A DNA stretch of 35,096 nucleotides from a virus. Location of the stretch: positions 1-35,096 of the IMG/VR virus record IMGVR_UViG_3300027742_000395, one strand, 5' to 3'. Positions within the stretch are counted from its first letter, which is position 1. Every line of letters starts with the position of its first letter. A model generated the notes under the pieces. That model saw nothing but the letters and a program-made list of their open reading frames with translations. It had not been told where the DNA came from and made no database searches. Shown here one piece after another: positions 23,236 through 32,700 of this stretch. Made by a program: the position numbers and the translations under genes.

Positions 23236-23549
23236 CAGACGAACAAATATGGCATGAATTAGTCTTGTCAGGCGTCGGTGGTAACACTATCGCAGAGGCA
23301 AAAGAAAACATGACAATGAATGAATTCAACGAGTGGTGTGTTTATCGAAATCAAACGGGGCCGCTCGATTCATCATCAAAGATTTGTGAATATATCAAAC
23401 AGCTAACATTTATCACTATTAAAATTGCTGGTGATAAAAAAATGACAATTGAAGATTTGGAATTGTATAGAGCTATTGAGAAACATGATCCCGACAAAGT
23501 AGCAACTACTAGTGATATTCTAAATCTTTTCAATAGTATCAATTCATAA
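23232..23549 (+). CDS. Tail assembly chaperone, T-like extension (-1 frame)
   Basis: Translated only after the -1 slip, adding about 105 residues. The extension begins VTDEQIWHELVLSGVGGNTIAEAKENMTMNEFNEWCVYR, the helical pattern of gpT parts that bind the tape measure. It has no ribosome binding site of its own: the earliest candidate in-frame start is a TTG at 23265. The full fusion spans 22846-23549 with about 234 aa. Confidence 0.85.
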   Translation, partial: VTDEQIWHELVLSGVGGNTIAEAKENMTMNEFNEWCVYRNQTGPLDSSSKICEYIKQLTFITIKIAGDKKMTIEDLELYRAIEKHDPDKVATTSDILNLFNSINS

Positions 23550-23552
23550 TTC

Positions 23553-23560
23553 ACTAAATA
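23553..23560 (+). promoter_or_regulatory. Variant late-promoter box ACTAAATA
   Basis: CACTAAATAC, the same as at 12539, just after the T part; there is no gene before the terminator at 23649. Confidence 0.25.
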
Positions 23561-23648
23561 CAATCACACTGCAAGATAACGCGCAATGCGTAATATTATT
23601 AATTGCGAAAATTATTAATTACGAATATTAAACATAAATGTCCTTTTT

Positions 23649-23675
23649 GAAACCCGCTCATGCGGGTTTCTTTTT
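23649..23675 (+). terminator. Rho-independent terminator
   Basis: GAAACCCGC-TCAT-GCGGGTTTC followed by TTTTT. Confidence 0.92.
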
Positions 23676-23707
23676 GTCTTTATTTTAATGTTCAACGTCA
23701 AGCTTTC

Positions 23708-23715
23708 TATAAATA
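23708..23715 (+). promoter_or_regulatory. T4-late-like promoter box for tape measure
   Basis: CTTTC followed by exact TATAAATAC, 43 nt before the tape measure gene. Confidence 0.5.
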
Positions 23716-23758
23716 CATAAGAATTTAAAACAATAATAATAAATATGGAATTCAAAAT

Positions 23759-26700
23759 ATGTCGATGAAGAGCTTAGGTTCTTTAACAGTTGATTTAGTT
23801 GCTAATGATAGCCAGTGGACAGCGGGTATGTCTCGTGCTGAACGCTCAACTAAACGATTCGAAGAACAAACAAAAAGACAAAACAAAGAACTAGAACGTG
23901 TTGTTTCTAAGATTGATCCTGTTGTCGGGAAACTTAGAGAACTTGATCGTCAACAGCAAGTTTTAAACAGATCACAGAAGAATGGACTGATCGATCAAAC
24001 ACAATTCGATTCGTTAACAAAAAAACTTGAGGCACAGCGTCGCAGCGTCAGGGGCTTAGATAATGACTTTGAACGCGCGGGCAAGTCTGCTGCAACGCTG
24101 AATAACTCATTATCAACTGTACGCGTCTTAGCGGGTGCTGCATTCGCTGCTGTTGGTGGCATGGGCTTGAGTCGTGTCATCAGTGAAACAGCGACTTTCG
24201 GCGAGTCGATGAACACGCTACGCGCTATTACAGGGGCCACTGGTGAGCAGTATGAAAAATTGGAGGAACAAGCTAGAACGCTAGGTGCTACTACTCGCTA
24301 CAGTGCGCAACAGTCAGCAGATGCGCAATCGTATCTTGCGCGTGCAGGTTTCGATGTAAATCAAACGTTAGCAGCGACACCGCAAATTTTAGCACTAGCC
24401 ACGGCGGGGCAACTCGATCTAGCGCGTGCAGCAGACATATCAAGCAACGTACTCGGTCAGTTCAATCTGCAAGTCGGAGACTTATCACGTGTCAATGACG
24501 TACTAGCGAAAGCTGCTAACAGTTCTAACACGACTGTTGAACAGCTTGCGACAGCACTTAAAAAAGCGGGGCCAATCGCGAATTCTGCAAATATTTCACT
24601 TGAGCAAACATCAGCACTAATATCAGCATTATCGGATAACGGCTTGCAAGGAGAAATTGCGGGAACTGGTGTACTTGGTTTCATACGTCAGCTATCAAAC
24701 GTTACCCCCGCAGCAGCGGATGCACTCGCGAAATACGGTTTAACTGTTAAAGATGTATCACTAGAAACAAATTCTTTAAGTACTGTTCTACATCGTCTTA
24801 AAGCTGCGAATTTCACAACATCAGATTCTTTTAAAATATTCGCAAGCGAAGCGGGGCCAGCAGCAGAAGTATTAGCTGAATCAGCAGATAAGATTGATGA
24901 ATTAACACTTGCTTATGAAAATTCAGCGGGTACTGCTGATGAAATGGCTAGAATTATCGGGCAGGGTTTATCTAATTCGATCAAGACATTTAATTCAGTA
25001 TTATCAGAATCAGTGTTGCAAATGGGCCAGGGCGGCTTAGGTAAAAGTTTCGAATTCGTAATACAGCAAGCGTCAGGCGTGATTTCAGTATGGAATGGCA
25101 TGGGTGATGTTTATGCTGAAACTAATGAACTCACTGATGAGCAAGCGAAACGCAACGAAATATTAGCGCAAACAATTCAGACAACAGCAGCAGCGGTATC
25201 AGCTTACAGCGCTGTTTTATTGGGTTATACAGCAGCATCAAAAACAGCAGCTATTGCAACAGCGATATTCACGAAAGCAGCTAAAGCTAACCCAATCATC
25301 GCAGCAGTATCTGGGGCAGCAGCAGCAATCGCTATTATCTATAGTTTTAAAGATCAAATAATTAGCGTAGGGGATACAACACTTGAGGTTTCAGAATATG
25401 TATCAGAAATCTGGCGGGTGTTCGTTAACAGAATTAGTGGTTACTGGGATAAATTCGATGATGTTGTTAGTGATGTACTGAGTAAATTTGATATCAATGT
25501 TTCAAGTGTTGTTGATCAAGCATCAAAATATTGGGAATCATATGTTTCATATATTGTTAACATTACAAGCACAGCTATCAATTCAGTTATAGGTTTATTC
25601 GTTGCTGTTGCTGATTCAGTCTTTGTCACTGTTAATACAATTTATGATAATTACGTGTATATGTTTGATCGCGTCCTAGCGACTGCTGGTGGTTTTGCTA
25701 AAGACTTCAAAAATATTCTCGACGGTAATTTATCATTTGGTAATTTAAAAGCAGAAATTGAGGAGGGCTTTAGCGGTACTACTAACGTCTTTTCAGCAAT
25801 TGCTGAGAGCGCACAGAATGCATTAAGCACTGATTATGTAAAGAACTCATTAGATGCAATTTCATCAGTGATCGATGAGGCAGAAAGAAATATTCGTGAT
25901 CGTGATATGTATCGTCCCTTAACTGATCATTTATTTGATTTGAATACAGCAGCATCAACGACAATTCAAAGTCAAAATGATTTAGCTCAAACATTTGATC
26001 AAACTGAACAATCAACAGCCGCAAACGCTAAAGCACTGCGTGATTCACAACGAGCAGCAGAACAATATAATAATTCAATTCAAACATTAGTTGATCGTCT
26101 AGACCCGCTCGGTAAGAAATTTAGAGATTTGAAATCAGATGAAATGTTATTGCAAACAGCGTTAATGCAAAACAAAGTATCTATTACTGATTATTTTAAA
26201 TTACTTGAAAAGATGAAACTTGAACAAGCTGAGGCTGTTAAAGGGACTGATGCACCAGAATTATCAGTATCATCAGAATTCGGCGGTGTGAGTAGTGATG
26301 TATCTAACATTATTAATTATGAAGAGCAGTTGAACAAATGGCGTGATGATGAACTGAATTCTTTATCAGAAATGAATGATGCTAAGTTATTAAACGATGT
26401 TGATTATTTAGAACGTAAAGCAAAGCTTGAGCAAACGTATGCAGCTAAAACAAATGAAATAGCAGTTGCATCAAAGAATGCTCAATTGTCAGTGCTCGGA
26501 AATCTTGCAGACAGCACAGCAGGCATTCTATCAACTATCGGTCAAGAATCATCAGCAGCATATAAAGCGATGTTCTTAGTGAGCAAAGCGGCAGCGATGG
26601 CGCAAGCACTCGTGAACACTGAACAAGCAGCAACGCTTGCACTAGCGCAGGGCGGGGGCATAGCGGGAATCCCGATGGCTACAATAGTACGCGCTAGCGG

Positions 26701-27037
26701 GTATGCATCAGTCGCTGCAATAGGGGCAACAACGCTGATGGGTATGGCGCACGATGGTATCGACTCAGTGCCGAACGATGGCACGTGGTTACTACAAAAA
26801 GGTGAGCGTGTCACGACTGCTAATACATCAGCAAAGCTAGATAAAACGTTAACTGATATTCAAGAGAACAATACAAACAATAACAATTCAAAAATAGTAT
26901 TTGCACCACAAATATCAGTCGGTCAAGGTTCTAACATTACAAGTAGTGAAATTGAAATGTTAATGAAAAAAGAACATGCACGCTTTAGAAATATGTTAGT
27001 GAAAGAGAAACAGCCAGGGGGTTTATTATATACGTAA
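23759..27037 (+). CDS. Tail tape measure protein
   Basis: 1092 aa; its length sets tail length. An N-terminal helical coil (SMKSLGSLTVDLVANDSQWTAGMSRAERSTKRFEEQ) is followed by the TP901-type core (about 120-420: GESMNTLRAITGATGEQYEKLEEQARTLGATTRYSAQQSADAQSYLARAGFDVNQ), hydrophobic helices near 475-530 (AVSAYSAVLLGYTAAS, NPIIAAVSGAAAAIAIIY), coiled coil to about 900 and a C-terminal glycine/alanine membrane-like segment (about 930-1000). ATG with TGGAATTC upstream. No lytic transglycosylase motif was seen. It is followed by its own terminator. Confidence 0.93.
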   Translation: MSMKSLGSLTVDLVANDSQWTAGMSRAERSTKRFEEQTKRQNKELERVVSKIDPVVGKLRELDRQQQVLNRSQKNGLIDQTQFDSLTKKLEAQRRSVRGLDNDFERAGKSAATLNNSLSTVRVLAGAAFAAVGGMGLSRVISETATFGESMNTLRAITGATGEQYEKLEEQARTLGATTRYSAQQSADAQSYLARAGFDVNQTLAATPQILALATAGQLDLARAADISSNVLGQFNLQVGDLSRVNDVLAKAANSSNTTVEQLATALKKAGPIANSANISLEQTSALISALSDNGLQGEIAGTGVLGFIRQLSNVTPAAADALAKYGLTVKDVSLETNSLSTVLHRLKAANFTTSDSFKIFASEAGPAAEVLAESADKIDELTLAYENSAGTADEMARIIGQGLSNSIKTFNSVLSESVLQMGQGGLGKSFEFVIQQASGVISVWNGMGDVYAETNELTDEQAKRNEILAQTIQTTAAAVSAYSAVLLGYTAASKTAAIATAIFTKAAKANPIIAAVSGAAAAIAIIYSFKDQIISVGDTTLEVSEYVSEIWRVFVNRISGYWDKFDDVVSDVLSKFDINVSSVVDQASKYWESYVSYIVNITSTAINSVIGLFVAVADSVFVTVNTIYDNYVYMFDRVLATAGGFAKDFKNILDGNLSFGNLKAEIEEGFSGTTNVFSAIAESAQNALSTDYVKNSLDAISSVIDEAERNIRDRDMYRPLTDHLFDLNTAASTTIQSQNDLAQTFDQTEQSTAANAKALRDSQRAAEQYNNSIQTLVDRLDPLGKKFRDLKSDEMLLQTALMQNKVSITDYFKLLEKMKLEQAEAVKGTDAPELSVSSEFGGVSSDVSNIINYEEQLNKWRDDELNSLSEMNDAKLLNDVDYLERKAKLEQTYAAKTNEIAVASKNAQLSVLGNLADSTAGILSTIGQESSAAYKAMFLVSKAAAMAQALVNTEQAATLALAQGGGIAGIPMATIVRASGYASVAAIGATTLMGMAHDGIDSVPNDGTWLLQKGERVTTANTSAKLDKTLTDIQENNTNNNNSKIVFAPQISVGQGSNITSSEIEMLMKKEHARFRNMLVKEKQPGGLLYT

Positions 27038-27061
27038 TTTAGAATAAGTATTAGACAAATT

Positions 27062-27085
27062 GAAAAGCCCCGTGAGGGGCTTTTC
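27062..27085. terminator. Rho-independent terminator after tape measure
   Basis: GAAAAGCCCC-GTGA-GGGGCTTTTC. Confidence 0.9.
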
Positions 27086-27108
27086 TTATTACTGCATGAT
27101 GTAATTTA

Positions 27109-27116
27109 TATAAATA
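27109..27116 (+). promoter_or_regulatory. T4-late-like promoter box for tail-tip genes
   Basis: Exact TATAAATAC 35 nt before the gpM-like start and 24 nt after the tape measure terminator. Confidence 0.5.
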
Positions 27117-27151
27117 CATTTAATAAAAAATAATAAGAAGGGAACTATTAA

Positions 27152-27499
27152 ATGTATGAAACATTTCCAATTCTTGAACGTGCAGATGTTGATGTTGGCG
27201 CACAAGAACAATATGAGTTTGCAGTAAATGTTATTAATTTCGGTGACGGTTACGAACAACGCAGCGCAAAAGGCATTAACAGCGTTAAGCAAACGCTTGA
27301 TGTTACGTTTACATCATTAAGCGATAGTGATGCTGTCATAATTACTGATTTCATTAAAGAACATGGCGGGGCTAAGCCTTTTTACTTTACGTTTTATATT
27401 AATGACTCAAAGCTTTATACGTGTAATTCATTATCTAAAACAGTTGTAGAAAAAGGGCAAACCACGATTTCTTTACAATTCGTGGAGGCTTTTGTATGA
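27152..27499 (+). CDS. Minor tail protein, lambda gpM-like
   Basis: 115 aa. INFGDGYEQRSAKGINSVKQTLDVTFTSLSDSDAVIITDFIKEHGGAKPFYFT is the typical gpM pattern. It links the tail tube to the tip complex. ATG with GAAGGGA upstream; overlaps gpL by ATGA. Confidence 0.9.
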   Translation: MYETFPILERADVDVGAQEQYEFAVNVINFGDGYEQRSAKGINSVKQTLDVTFTSLSDSDAVIITDFIKEHGGAKPFYFTFYINDSKLYTCNSLSKTVVEKGQTTISLQFVEAFV

Positions 27500-28197
27500 G
27501 TGAATTAATAGCGACTGAATCACAACAGCTTTATCATGACACGATCATTACTTTATATGAAATTGATGCATCAAAATATGGTGGTGGTATCTTACGATTT
27601 CAATCATCAAGTCATAATACTTTGACATTTAACGGCTATGACTATACGCCATTTCCTATAAAAGCATCGGGGTTCGAATATAACGGCAGGGGTCAAGCAC
27701 CGGAACCAAACCTTACAGTGTCTGTTGTCGATCTTGCATTTACAGCACAGCTATTATCTGCAAACAATTTAGTAAATTGTGATGTGAGACGTATCAAAAC
27801 ATTTCGAAAATACTTAGACGATGGCTCAGACCCGCAACCTAACGCAACGTTAGTTATAGATGAATTCTATATTTCACGTATGTCTGAGAAAACATCAACA
27901 CATGTAACGTTTGTTTTAGCTAGCAAATTGGATGTGCGTGGAAAGCAAATACCCGCTCGACAAATCATTAAATCTACATGTATGCATTCTTATAGGGTGT
28001 GGGATGCTGAAAGAAATAGATTTAATTATGAAAATGCTACTTGTCCTTACGCTCAAGCCAGCTATTACGATAGAAAAAACTTTCCAACTAGTGACCCAGC
28101 CGAGGACGTTTGTTCGCGTGATTTAGCGGGATGTAAAGCAAGATACGGACAATATGCGTTACCGTTCGCGGGTTTTCCAGGGGCGAGGCGTTATTAA
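27496..28197 (+). CDS. Minor tail protein, lambda gpL-like
   Basis: 233 aa. ATESQQLYHDTIITLYEIDASKYGGGILRF opens like gpL. The C-terminal domain has four cysteines, C162, C183, C206 and C213, in the spacing region where lambda gpL binds a [4Fe-4S] cluster, so a cluster is plausible. It acts in the tail-tip complex with J, I and K. TAATG overlap with the next gene. Confidence 0.92.
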   Translation: MSELIATESQQLYHDTIITLYEIDASKYGGGILRFQSSSHNTLTFNGYDYTPFPIKASGFEYNGRGQAPEPNLTVSVVDLAFTAQLLSANNLVNCDVRRIKTFRKYLDDGSDPQPNATLVIDEFYISRMSEKTSTHVTFVLASKLDVRGKQIPARQIIKSTCMHSYRVWDAERNRFNYENATCPYAQASYYDRKNFPTSDPAEDVCSRDLAGCKARYGQYALPFAGFPGARRY

Positions 28198-28940
28198 TGA
28201 CTATATCAAAAAATGATTTGCTTACAAATGAGCAAGTACAACACGTTAAAGATCAAGCAATTGAGCAGTATCCAAACGAAATAATATTTTTATTAACTGC
28301 ACAGAACGGCTTATATCAAGTTGATAATATTGCTGATGACATAACAAAAGAATTTCTAGTTAGTAGTGCTGATATGCAACAAGCACTTTCTGAAAATTTA
28401 ATTGCTGTTATACATAGTCATCCCGATTTTGAACCTTGTCCAAGCGCTGCTGATATGCGGTCACAGATCGCGACAGATGTTAATTATGGAATTGTGGCAA
28501 CGGATGGCGTCAATGCGACAGATGTATATTTCTGGGGTAAAGATATTGAAAAAAATCCACTAGTGGGCAGGGGCTTTATACACGGCATTCAAGACTGTTA
28601 TTCATTGATCAAAGATTACTACGCACAAGAATTAAATATTGAACTAGATGAATATCCGCGCGATTGGGAATGGTGGAATAAAGGCGATGATTTGTATTCT
28701 TTCAATGTTGATAAACAAGGTTTTATTCGTGTCGATGAGCCTCAAAAAGGCGATATGATTTTTATGCAAATACGTTCAAAAGTTCCAAATCATGGGGCTG
28801 TTTACATCGGTAATGATTTAATCATGCATCACATAACAAGTTCTAAAGCAGTTGATGAAACTAGACTTTCAACTGAAGAACCGATATTGCGTTATAGAAA
28901 TTACATTACACATTATTATCGTCACGAATCGATGTTTTAA
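28197..28940 (+). CDS. Tail assembly protein K-like: JAMM + NlpC/P60 domains
   Basis: 247 aa. An N-terminal JAMM/Mov34 metalloprotease-like domain (about 10-115) has the metal-binding VIHSHPDFEPCPSAADM (H73, H75, S83, D86). The C-terminal NlpC/P60 peptidase has C134 (GIQDCYSLIKDYY), H199 (NHGAVYIGN) and H211/H212. Lambda K uses these to process the cell wall on entry and act in tip assembly. All key residues are present. The start overlaps gpL by one base. Confidence 0.93.
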   Translation: MTISKNDLLTNEQVQHVKDQAIEQYPNEIIFLLTAQNGLYQVDNIADDITKEFLVSSADMQQALSENLIAVIHSHPDFEPCPSAADMRSQIATDVNYGIVATDGVNATDVYFWGKDIEKNPLVGRGFIHGIQDCYSLIKDYYAQELNIELDEYPRDWEWWNKGDDLYSFNVDKQGFIRVDEPQKGDMIFMQIRSKVPNHGAVYIGNDLIMHHITSSKAVDETRLSTEEPILRYRNYITHYYRHESMF

Positions 28941-28969
28941 ATTTTAAGATAAACATTATATCAAAGACA

Positions 28970-28995
28970 GAAAAACCCGCTGAGGCGGGTTTTTC
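28970..28995. terminator. Rho-independent terminator after K
   Basis: GAAAAACCCGC-TGAG-GCGGGTTTTTC, the same hairpin as at 3332 and 4833. Confidence 0.9.
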
Positions 28996-29035
28996 ATTGT
29001 GTGTGTTTGCATTTGTACATTAGCTTTCTAACTTA

Positions 29036-29043
29036 CATAAATA
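29036..29043 (+). promoter_or_regulatory. Variant late-promoter box CATAAATA
   Basis: One-base variant 34 nt before the I-like gene, just after the terminator. Confidence 0.35.
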
Positions 29044-29077
29044 TAATAAAGAAGAAGAACAAGTAAAAGGAACAATA

Positions 29078-29659
29078 ATGATTAACGTTAAATTATACGG
29101 ATCACTTAAAAAATTCGGTGAAAGTTATGAACTAAATGCAAGTGATGCAAAAGAATGTATACGTGCTTTAGCAGTACAGCTAGATAATTTTAAAGATGAA
29201 TTACTGAAATGTGATGTCCGTCTTGTGTGGGGTGATTTAAACCAAAATCGTGAACTAGATGCTCAGACATTATCACTCAATATTCCAAACAAAGAACTAC
29301 ATATCATTCCTAGCGCCAGTGGGGCAGGTGGTGGCAGCGGTAAAATTATCTCAGGTGTTGCATTAATTGGCGCAAGTTTCTTCGTTCCCGGTGCTGGCCT
29401 GATGGGTATATCCGCTTTAAGCGCTACAACAGTCGGTGTACTTGGCACAACTTTAGCGCTTACAGGTGTAGCACAATCATTAGCGCCAAACGTTCCAGCA
29501 GATTATGAATCACAGCAAAGACCCGAAGAAAGAGCAAGTTACATATTCGATGGGCCAGTTAATCGCGCAGGCGAGGGGATAGCTGTTCCGATAATTATCG
29601 GTGAGGTGTTAACAGGTTCAATTGTTGTATCCAGTGGTTTAGATGCTGAACAGCTTTGA
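29078..29659 (+). CDS. Tail assembly protein I-like
   Basis: 193 aa. KLYGSLKKFGESYELNASDAKECIRALAVQL is the gpI N-terminus (ubiquitin-like fold), followed by a glycine-rich linker (GAGGGSG), a hydrophobic stretch (IISGVALIGASFFVPGAGLMGISALSA) and a C-terminal RAGEGIAVPIIIGEVLTGSIVVSSG. It is needed for tail-tip assembly. ATG with AAAAGGAAC 5 nt upstream. Confidence 0.92.
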   Translation: MINVKLYGSLKKFGESYELNASDAKECIRALAVQLDNFKDELLKCDVRLVWGDLNQNRELDAQTLSLNIPNKELHIIPSASGAGGGSGKIISGVALIGASFFVPGAGLMGISALSATTVGVLGTTLALTGVAQSLAPNVPADYESQQRPEERASYIFDGPVNRAGEGIAVPIIIGEVLTGSIVVSSGLDAEQL

Positions 29660-29667
29660 TGTTAAAT

Positions 29668-29675
29668 GTTAAATA
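29668..29675 (+). promoter_or_regulatory. Variant late-promoter box GTTAAATA
   Basis: TGTTAAATACTTTC, 69 nt before the J-like gene; weaker than the others. Confidence 0.2.
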
Positions 29676-29744
29676 CTTTCATATAACAAAACAATAAATT
29701 AACAAAAAAGATTTTATAAAAATAATAACGGAATAAATTTAACA

Positions 29745-32700
29745 ATGAATGTTAACGATAAAGACGAATTTGATAATGATGTAGCTATATCCGGTGCGGG
29801 TGGTGGTGGTAAAAGTGGTGGAGGTGGTAGCGCACGAGTAGCGCAAGAAGACCCGAATACTTTACAGTCAAATGCTGTTGCACGCATTATAGATGTTATT
29901 GGCGAGGGTGAAATTAGCGGCTTAGTTAACGGCGCTAAATCTGTATTCGTTGATGGAACACCACTACAGAACGATGATGGTTCTTACAATTTTAACGGTA
30001 TTGAATTTCAAGAGCGGGTCGGTTTAACCGTTCAAAGTCATGTTGGCGGTTTTAATGGCGTTGAATCAACAACTGATGTATCAACAGAAATTACCCAAAA
30101 CGAACCCGTGATTCGTACTATCTCAGACTTAGATGCTGATGCAGTACGTGTCACTATATCTTTACAATCACTGACTAATCAAAATGCTGAAAATGGTGAC
30201 TTGCGCGGTTCAAGTGTTGATATAGCTATTGATCGTCGTAACAACGGCGGCATTTATAAAACTATTAAAACTGATCGAATCAGCGGTAAAACGACTAGTG
30301 CTTATCAACGTGCGTACAGAATTGAGCTTGATGGCGCGGGGCCATGGGATATTCGTGTAAGACGTATTACCCCCGATTCTGATTCATCACTAATTAACGA
30401 TAAAACATACTTTGCTAATTATACGTCAATCATTGAAACAAAATTAACATACCCCGACACGGCTTATATCGCTCTTAAAGTAGACGCGCAACAATTCGGA
30501 AACACTATTCCGAAAACATCTTATCTTATGCGCGGTTTAATTGTTAATGTACCTGATAATTATAATCCAATAAACCGCACTTACAGCGGCATTTGGTCAG
30601 GTAATTTCAAACGTGCATATACGAATAATCCAGCATGGATATTTTACGATTTAGCAACAAATACCCGCTACGGTGCAGGTTTAAGCAATGTTGATAAATG
30701 GTCACTGTATCAGATCGGCAGATATTGTGATGAATATGTTGATGACGGTTATGGTTCTACTGAACCACGTTTCACTATCAATACTGTTTTAAATTCACGC
30801 GATGATGTGTTTAAAGTTTTGCAATCATTAAGCACAGCTTTCAGGGGTATGACATATTACGGTGCGGGTACTGTCACAGCAGTACAAGATGCCCCAGCAA
30901 CCGCATCACGATTATTCAATAATTCCAATGTTGTCGATGGTGAATTCAAACGTTCAGATTCAGACATTAGAACACGTCACACACGGGTAGCAGTCAGTTG
31001 GAATGATCCCACTGATAATTATAAATTAACAACTGAACTTGTTGATGATAATGATGCTATTCAAAAATATGGAATTCAAACGTCAGAAATATCCGCTTTC
31101 GGATGCACATCACGAGGTCAAGCGAGGCGGCTAGGTCTTTGGACACTTTACACTGAACAGTTAGAAACTGAATCAGTTGAATTTTCTGTATCTATTGCTG
31201 ATGCAGATGTACGCCCTGGTGATATTATTAGTATTAATGATGCTTATCATGTAGGCGCAAGGATCGGTGGACGTTTAAAAACCAATAACACGACAACTGA
31301 ACTTTATCTTGATAAGCATCCTGATAATTTTACGGGCAGTAATAAAACTATTTCGCTACAAATGCCTAATGGTATTCCCGTTCATAAAGCTATCAATTCA
31401 ATTAATAATGGTGTTGTAACGTTAGCAGAAAGTTTGAATCAAGCGCCATTAGATAACGCTGTCTATACACTTTCTAGTTCTAACGTTGCATCACAAGAAT
31501 TTAGAGTGTTAGCAATTGTTGATAATGATGATCAAACTTACACAATATCTGCACTTGAACATAATAAAAATAAATATGCGTTAGTAGAGCAAGGGTTAAC
31601 CATTCCAGATAGTCCTACAACATTATTACCATCAGGTAAGCTATCTGCACCTCTATCATTATCGGTTGAAACCTACAAATATTTGGAGGGTGGAACAGAA
31701 CATCAAGCGGCAACGCTTGGCTGGACACCCAGCGGTGACCCGCGTGTTAAATCTTATATTGCTGAAATGTTAAGACCTGATTCAGCGACTTATGAAACCA
31801 TCGGTGCTACTAAGACAACATCAATAGACATTAGAAACGTATCAACGGGTGAATACACATTCAGAGTAGCATCAGTTAATTCATTAGGCGCACGCTCTGA
31901 GTGGTCTCTACTGACTACAACATTACAGTCATTATTGCTGCCCGTTGCGCCAACGTCTGTCGATGTTGACGCGGGTTTATTCAATGTAACATTAGTTCCG
32001 AATTCATCACGCGCGGGACAACTTTACGAATTCTATCGTTCAAGTGTTGCTTTAACGTCTGAAACAATTACTGCTAATGCGAATTTCTTGGGACGTTCTA
32101 CAACACTCGCTGATAACAATTTAGAATTTAACACCACTTATTTTTATTATATTCGTGGTTTCAATGCTTACGGCGTATCTGAATTCTATCCTGTTCAAGT
32201 CACTACTGATAATAGTCCCGCTAAGTACATCGATGTATTAACGGGTGAAATCCGTGAATCTCATTTATATCAGTCGTTGAATGAAGAAATAGAGAAAATT
32301 AGCGGGCCTGAATCACTTGTTGATTCAGTAGCGTATAAAGTTGCACAAGCGAAAGCTGAAACTGAAACATTTATTGTGACTGTAGAGAATACGTTAAAAG
32401 ATGCTGACACAGCATTAGCTGAACGTATCGATGTACTGTCTGCTAACTTTGATGATAATACTGCAATTATTCAATCTGAACAACAAGCACGCGCTGATGC
32501 TGATGATGCGTTAGCTCAACAAATCAACAGTGTTCAAACTCAAGTCGATGATACAATATCAGTTGCGATTAGTTCTTTAGAAAGTCAGATCGTTACTGTT
32601 GAGGATAAAACAACAGCTAACGCGCAAGCTATCACAAATGTTCAAACTGAGTTTAATGATACGCTAGCAACTGTTCAACAAGATTTCAATACTGAAATTA

